DNA from: Methylomonas koyamae
GTDB taxonomy: Bacteria; Pseudomonadota; Gammaproteobacteria; Methylococcales; Methylomonadaceae
Reading direction: 5' to 3'
NCBI RefSeq assembly: GCF_001644025.1
Contig: NZ_LUUK01000083.1
Span: 1-39,271, forward strand
Length of the DNA stretch: 39,271 nt
The translations under genes and the position numbers were made by a program. This document shows positions 36,933-39,271 of the stretch, piece by piece. A model generated the notes under the pieces. That model was not told the DNA's origin. It worked only from the letters and a program-made list of their open reading frames with translations, and searched no databases. Each line of letters opens with the position of its first letter. Positions within the stretch are counted from its first letter, which is position 1.

Positions 36933-37099
36933 TAATTGATTGCCTCGAAATTACTACCTGTGTAATCGTGAAAGTTCTTCGGGTGCCTGCCAAACAACCA
37001 TACTATGGAGACATGGCGAATGCCAGCAAAAGCTGCCGCGATTCGGCCGAATTGAATTAGGCGAATGATGCTGGCACTATAACGGAATACTCGTAGCAA

Positions 37100-37615
37100 A
37101 TGAATGAAACCTTTCACCCTTTACCGATGACCGACTTCGATCCAGATCATGCGCCGGAACCTGAGCACGATCACAATCTTTGCATTCGCAATGCCATCAG
37201 TGTAGCCGAACAACTTTGCTTGTCACGCGGCGTGCAACTGACACCCATACGCCACAAAGTCCTGGAACTGATCTGGAACAGCCACAAAGCCGTCAAAGCG
37301 TACGACCTGCTCGACCAACTTCGACCGGTCAACGACGCCGCCAAGCCGTCTACCGTCTACCGAGCTTTGGATTTTCTGTTGGAACAAGGATTGATCCATC
37401 GGGTGGAAAGCCTTAACGCATTCGTTGGCTGCCACCGTTCCGGCACCCAGCACGATCAGTTGCTATTGATCTGCACCGCGTGTCACACCGTCGAAGAACG
37501 CGGCGCGCCGAGCGTGATCCAGTCGTTGAGCGAGGAATTGCAAACCGCCGGGTTTTCTCCCCAACGCAAGACTATCGAGATTCATGGACTGTGTCGCAGT
37601 TGTCGCCCGCAATGA
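37100..37615 (+). CDS. zur: Zinc uptake regulator Zur (Fur family)
   Basis: This 171-residue Fur-family repressor closely matches E. coli Zur: AYDLLDQLRP, AKPSTVYRALDFLLEQGLIHRVES and IEIHGLCRSC are shared. Structural zinc would be bound by C125/C128 (CTACH) and C165/C168 (CRSC), and H118 lies in the regulatory region. The N-terminus has an Asp/His-rich extension (DFDPDHAPEPEHDH). Zur represses zinc uptake genes when zinc is sufficient. A -10-like TATAAC at 37078-37083 would give a leader of only about ten bases; no clear ribosome site is visible. A second in-frame ATG lies at 37127. Confidence 0.93.
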   Translation: MNETFHPLPMTDFDPDHAPEPEHDHNLCIRNAISVAEQLCLSRGVQLTPIRHKVLELIWNSHKAVKAYDLLDQLRPVNDAAKPSTVYRALDFLLEQGLIHRVESLNAFVGCHRSGTQHDQLLLICTACHTVEERGAPSVIQSLSEELQTAGFSPQRKTIEIHGLCRSCRPQ

Positions 37616-37643
37616 GTCACGTTTTGGTAAAACCCAGCAAACA

Positions 37644-37684
37644 TTGACCCAGATCAACGTCAATCTTCGGAAAATCGATACGAT
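37644..37684 (+). promoter_or_regulatory. FNR/Anr-type box and -10 (candidate class II promoter)
   Basis: TTGAC-CCAG-ATCAA at 37644-37657 matches the FNR consensus TTGAT-N4-ATCAA at nine of ten fixed bases. A TACGAT -10-like hexamer lies at 37679-37684. This puts the box centre about 31 bases before the -10 centre, close to the -41.5 placement of class II FNR sites, with a start near 37691. Assigned by eye. Confidence 0.5.
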
Positions 37685-37690
37685 ACAACC

Positions 37691-37775
37691 CATGTCACAC
37701 GCTTTCCTACCGTTGACATGATCCTCTTGAAAGATAGATGCCTGGGCGGGAGCCTCAAAACTCCCGCCCTTTTTT
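37691..37775 (+). ncRNA. Candidate FNR-controlled small RNA
   Basis: The predicted transcript of about 85 nucleotides begins with a hairpin (CATGTCA/TGACATG, 16-base loop) at 37691-37720. The loop contains CTTTCCT. A linker with ATCCTCTTG follows, and a strong intrinsic terminator (37744-37775) ends it. The exposed C/U-rich stretches could pair with Shine-Dalgarno sequences, as in many regulatory RNAs. The FNR-like box and -10 lie directly upstream. No ORF of note lies inside. It could instead be the 3' UTR of zur, whose stop is 76 bases upstream of the proposed start. There is no homology evidence, only promoter-terminator organisation. Confidence 0.45.
37744..37775 (+). terminator. Strong rho-independent terminator
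   Basis: A perfect 9-bp GC-rich stem (GGGCGGGAG / CTCCCGCCC) with an 8-base loop is followed by six T. It ends the candidate small RNA and would also stop read-through from zur. Confidence 0.9.
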
Positions 37776-37807
37776 ATGCGCCGATCCTGCATCGAGCGCT
37801 TATCTTT

Positions 37808-37813
37808 TATAAT
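37808..37813 (+). promoter_or_regulatory. Consensus -10 before the ligase-like gene
   Basis: A perfect TATAAT lies 29 bases before the ATG at 37843. No good -35 is found at 16-18 bases upstream, so the promoter may be weak or activator-dependent. Confidence 0.4.
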
Positions 37814-37842
37814 CCCGGCTTGACTCCAATCCGACCGGTACC

Positions 37843-39271
37843 ATGTTTTCCGATAGTCACCGCCAAATTCTCGATCAAGCCAACTTAAACTTTAGCGCCG
37901 ACCAATTGGCCCGCGTTACTGAGCTACTCGCCAACCAAGCATTGATCAATGCCGCCGGCGACGAAGATTTAATCGCCGCGCTTGAGGTCGCCAACGCCCT
38001 CTACCGCGCGGGCGCCCCCATCGTCAGCGACGCCGACTACGATTTCGTGTATCTAAACGAGTTAAAGCGACGCCAACCCGAGCATCCCCTGCTTCACGAA
38101 GTCGAGCCTGAACCGGTATTCGCCGGCAAGACCGTCGATTTGCCGGTGGTGATGCTGTCCACCGACAAGGCTTACAGCCGCGAAGACATCGAACGCTGGG
38201 CGGCACGGATAGAGAAAGCCGCCGCCGATATCGGCGAGGACTTTCGCGCGCTGACCTTCAAGGTGACACCCAAATTGGACGGCTACGCCGCCTACGACGA
38301 CGGACAATTGCTGTATACACGGGGTGACGGCCGCAAGGGTCAGGACATCACCCGGGTGTTCGAGCGCGGCTTGCAAGTTGCCGGGCAAGGCGCGCGCGGC
38401 CTGGGTGCCGGCGAAATCGTCGTCGGCCGCCGCTATTTCGACGAGAATCTGGCTCAACACTTCGATAACCCCCGGAACTTTCAAGCCAGCGTCATCAAGG
38501 AAAAAGAACTTGAGGAACATGCTTTAAAAGCCATCGCCGACCACGCGGCGGTGTTTTTTCCGTTTGCCTTGCTGCCTCATTGGTCCGGTCCGTGGAGCGA
38601 ACTGATCGCCGATTTCGAAGCTATCGTTCAGGACATCTGGCATAAAGTCGATTACGACGTCGACGGCGTGATTCTGGAAATCACCGACGAGCCACTCAAG
38701 CAATACCTCGGCGCGACCCGCCATCATCACCGCTGGCAGATCGCCTACAAGGAAAACTTGGCGACAGCCAACGTCAAAGTCGTGAGCGTAACGCCGCAAA
38801 CCTCGCGTTCCGGGCGTATCACGCCGGTTGCCGAGCTGGAACCAACCCGCCTGAGCGGCGCCCTGCTCTCCCGCGCCACGGCCCACCACTACAAAATGGT
38901 GGTCGATAAAGGTATAGGTCCCGGCGCTTTGATTCGCTTGGCCCGCTCCGGCGAAGTCATCCCCAAAATTGAAGAAGTCCTGGAACCCGCCGAACCCGAA
39001 GTGCCGGCACACTGCCCCAGTTGCGGGCACGAGCTGATTTGGGATAACGATTATCTGATCTGCCCCAACAATTTGGCTTGCCCGGCCCAAATCAGCAACA
39101 GCATGGAACATTTTTTCCGGGTGCTGAAAAACAATGACGGCTTCGGCGCAGCGACGATCAAAAAGCTTTACGAGTACGGCATCCGCCGCGTTGACGAAAT
39201 CTACGCGCTGACCGCCGAACAATTCGAAAGCATGGGCTTCGGCCCCAAACAATCGCAAAATCTGGTCGAGC
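37843..39271 (+). CDS. Divergent NAD+-dependent DNA ligase homologue (3' partial)
   Basis: The frame is open from ATG 37843 to the window end (476 codons), so the C-terminus is missing. The domain order follows LigA: a domain Ia-like segment (IVSDADYDFVYL, 60-71), adenylation domain with the nucleophile K144 in TPKLDGYA and YTRGDGRKGQDIT (158-170), OB-fold segment (SRSGRITPVAELEP, 321-334) and a four-Cys zinc finger (CPSC, LICPNNLACPAQ; 391-415). By alignment from memory with E. coli LigA, several conserved residues differ: the domain Ia His23 position is Tyr54, the Glu two before the nucleophile Lys is Thr142, and motif IV reads DGVILE, with Glu279 where LigA has Lys290. Motif V Lys (AYKEN, K303) is kept. 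It may be a paralogue with an altered role rather than the housekeeping ligase. No ribosome site is obvious. Confidence 0.85.
   Translation, partial: MFSDSHRQILDQANLNFSADQLARVTELLANQALINAAGDEDLIAALEVANALYRAGAPIVSDADYDFVYLNELKRRQPEHPLLHEVEPEPVFAGKTVDLPVVMLSTDKAYSREDIERWAARIEKAAADIGEDFRALTFKVTPKLDGYAAYDDGQLLYTRGDGRKGQDITRVFERGLQVAGQGARGLGAGEIVVGRRYFDENLAQHFDNPRNFQASVIKEKELEEHALKAIADHAAVFFPFALLPHWSGPWSELIADFEAIVQDIWHKVDYDVDGVILEITDEPLKQYLGATRHHHRWQIAYKENLATANVKVVSVTPQTSRSGRITPVAELEPTRLSGALLSRATAHHYKMVVDKGIGPGALIRLARSGEVIPKIEEVLEPAEPEVPAHCPSCGHELIWDNDYLICPNNLACPAQISNSMEHFFRVLKNNDGFGAATIKKLYEYGIRRVDEIYALTAEQFESMGFGPKQSQNLVE

Noticed and set aside
36932..37117. 61-codon minus-strand ORF in the zur/diguanylate cyclase spacer
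   Set aside because: It overlaps the divergent promoter region and zur start; no domain or ribosome site.
1..39271. Search for CRISPR arrays, tRNA, rRNA and intact insertion sequences
   Set aside because: No regularly spaced direct repeats, cloverleaf with CCA-type end, rRNA-like tract or transposase gene was seen by eye.

Overview
The window looks like chromosomal DNA from a gammaproteobacterium, most likely a Methylomonas-type methanotroph (order Methylococcales). This rests on overall gene content: a MucA/B/D-type sigma-E operon divergent from nadB, a PilY1-type minor pilin cluster, Zur, and pyruvate phosphate dikinase next to citrate synthase. No methane monooxygenase or other diagnostic gene is present, so the genus is inference. 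No tRNA, rRNA, CRISPR array or intact insertion sequence was seen.

Layout. (1) 1-6.3 kb is a lower-GC accessory stretch. It holds the end of a HigA-type antitoxin, a gene-free spacer with two inverted repeats, and a two-gene minus-strand cassette: an alpha/beta hydrolase followed, one base later, by a 1470-residue caspase-NTPase-beta-propeller protein of the bacterial conflict-system type. (2) 6.5-8.7 kb is a CstA/BtsT-family transporter. (3) 8.7-16.8 kb is a long, tightly packed minus-strand run: rpoE (algU), rseA (mucA), rseB (mucB), mucD, cysK, then a four-helix membrane protein, a coiled-coil protein with an SPFH-like region, a DUF4136 lipoprotein and a small exported protein. This looks like an envelope-stress operon with an uncharacterised envelope module at its end. 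(4) 17.0-18.7 kb is nadB, divergent from rpoE. (5) 19.1-26.3 kb is the minor pilin operon fimT-pilV-pilW-pilX-pilY1-pilE.

(6) 26.4-32.6 kb, minus strand, holds queA and a TCA operon read as gltA, an SDHAF4-type assembly factor, sdhC, sdhD, sdhA, sdhB, sdhE. The junctions overlap or nearly abut. Citrate synthase is made with the whole succinate dehydrogenase and with two of its dedicated assembly factors. (7) 32.9-35.7 kb is ppdK, divergent from gltA, with interleaved inverted repeats in the shared spacer. (8) 35.7-36.9 kb is a membrane diguanylate cyclase whose Tll0287-like sensor domain has lost the histidine of the CxxCH haem motif. (9) 37.1-37.6 kb is zur. It is followed by a short spacer that reads as an FNR-controlled small RNA gene: FNR-like box, -10, 5' hairpin, C/U-rich seeds and a strong intrinsic terminator. 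(10) 37.8 kb to the end is the 5' three quarters of a divergent NAD+-dependent DNA ligase homologue with several conserved active-site residues changed.

The most promising material for something new is the hydrolase/caspase-NTPase-propeller cassette, the candidate FNR-driven small RNA, the divergent ligase, and the unnamed envelope module behind the sigma-E operon.
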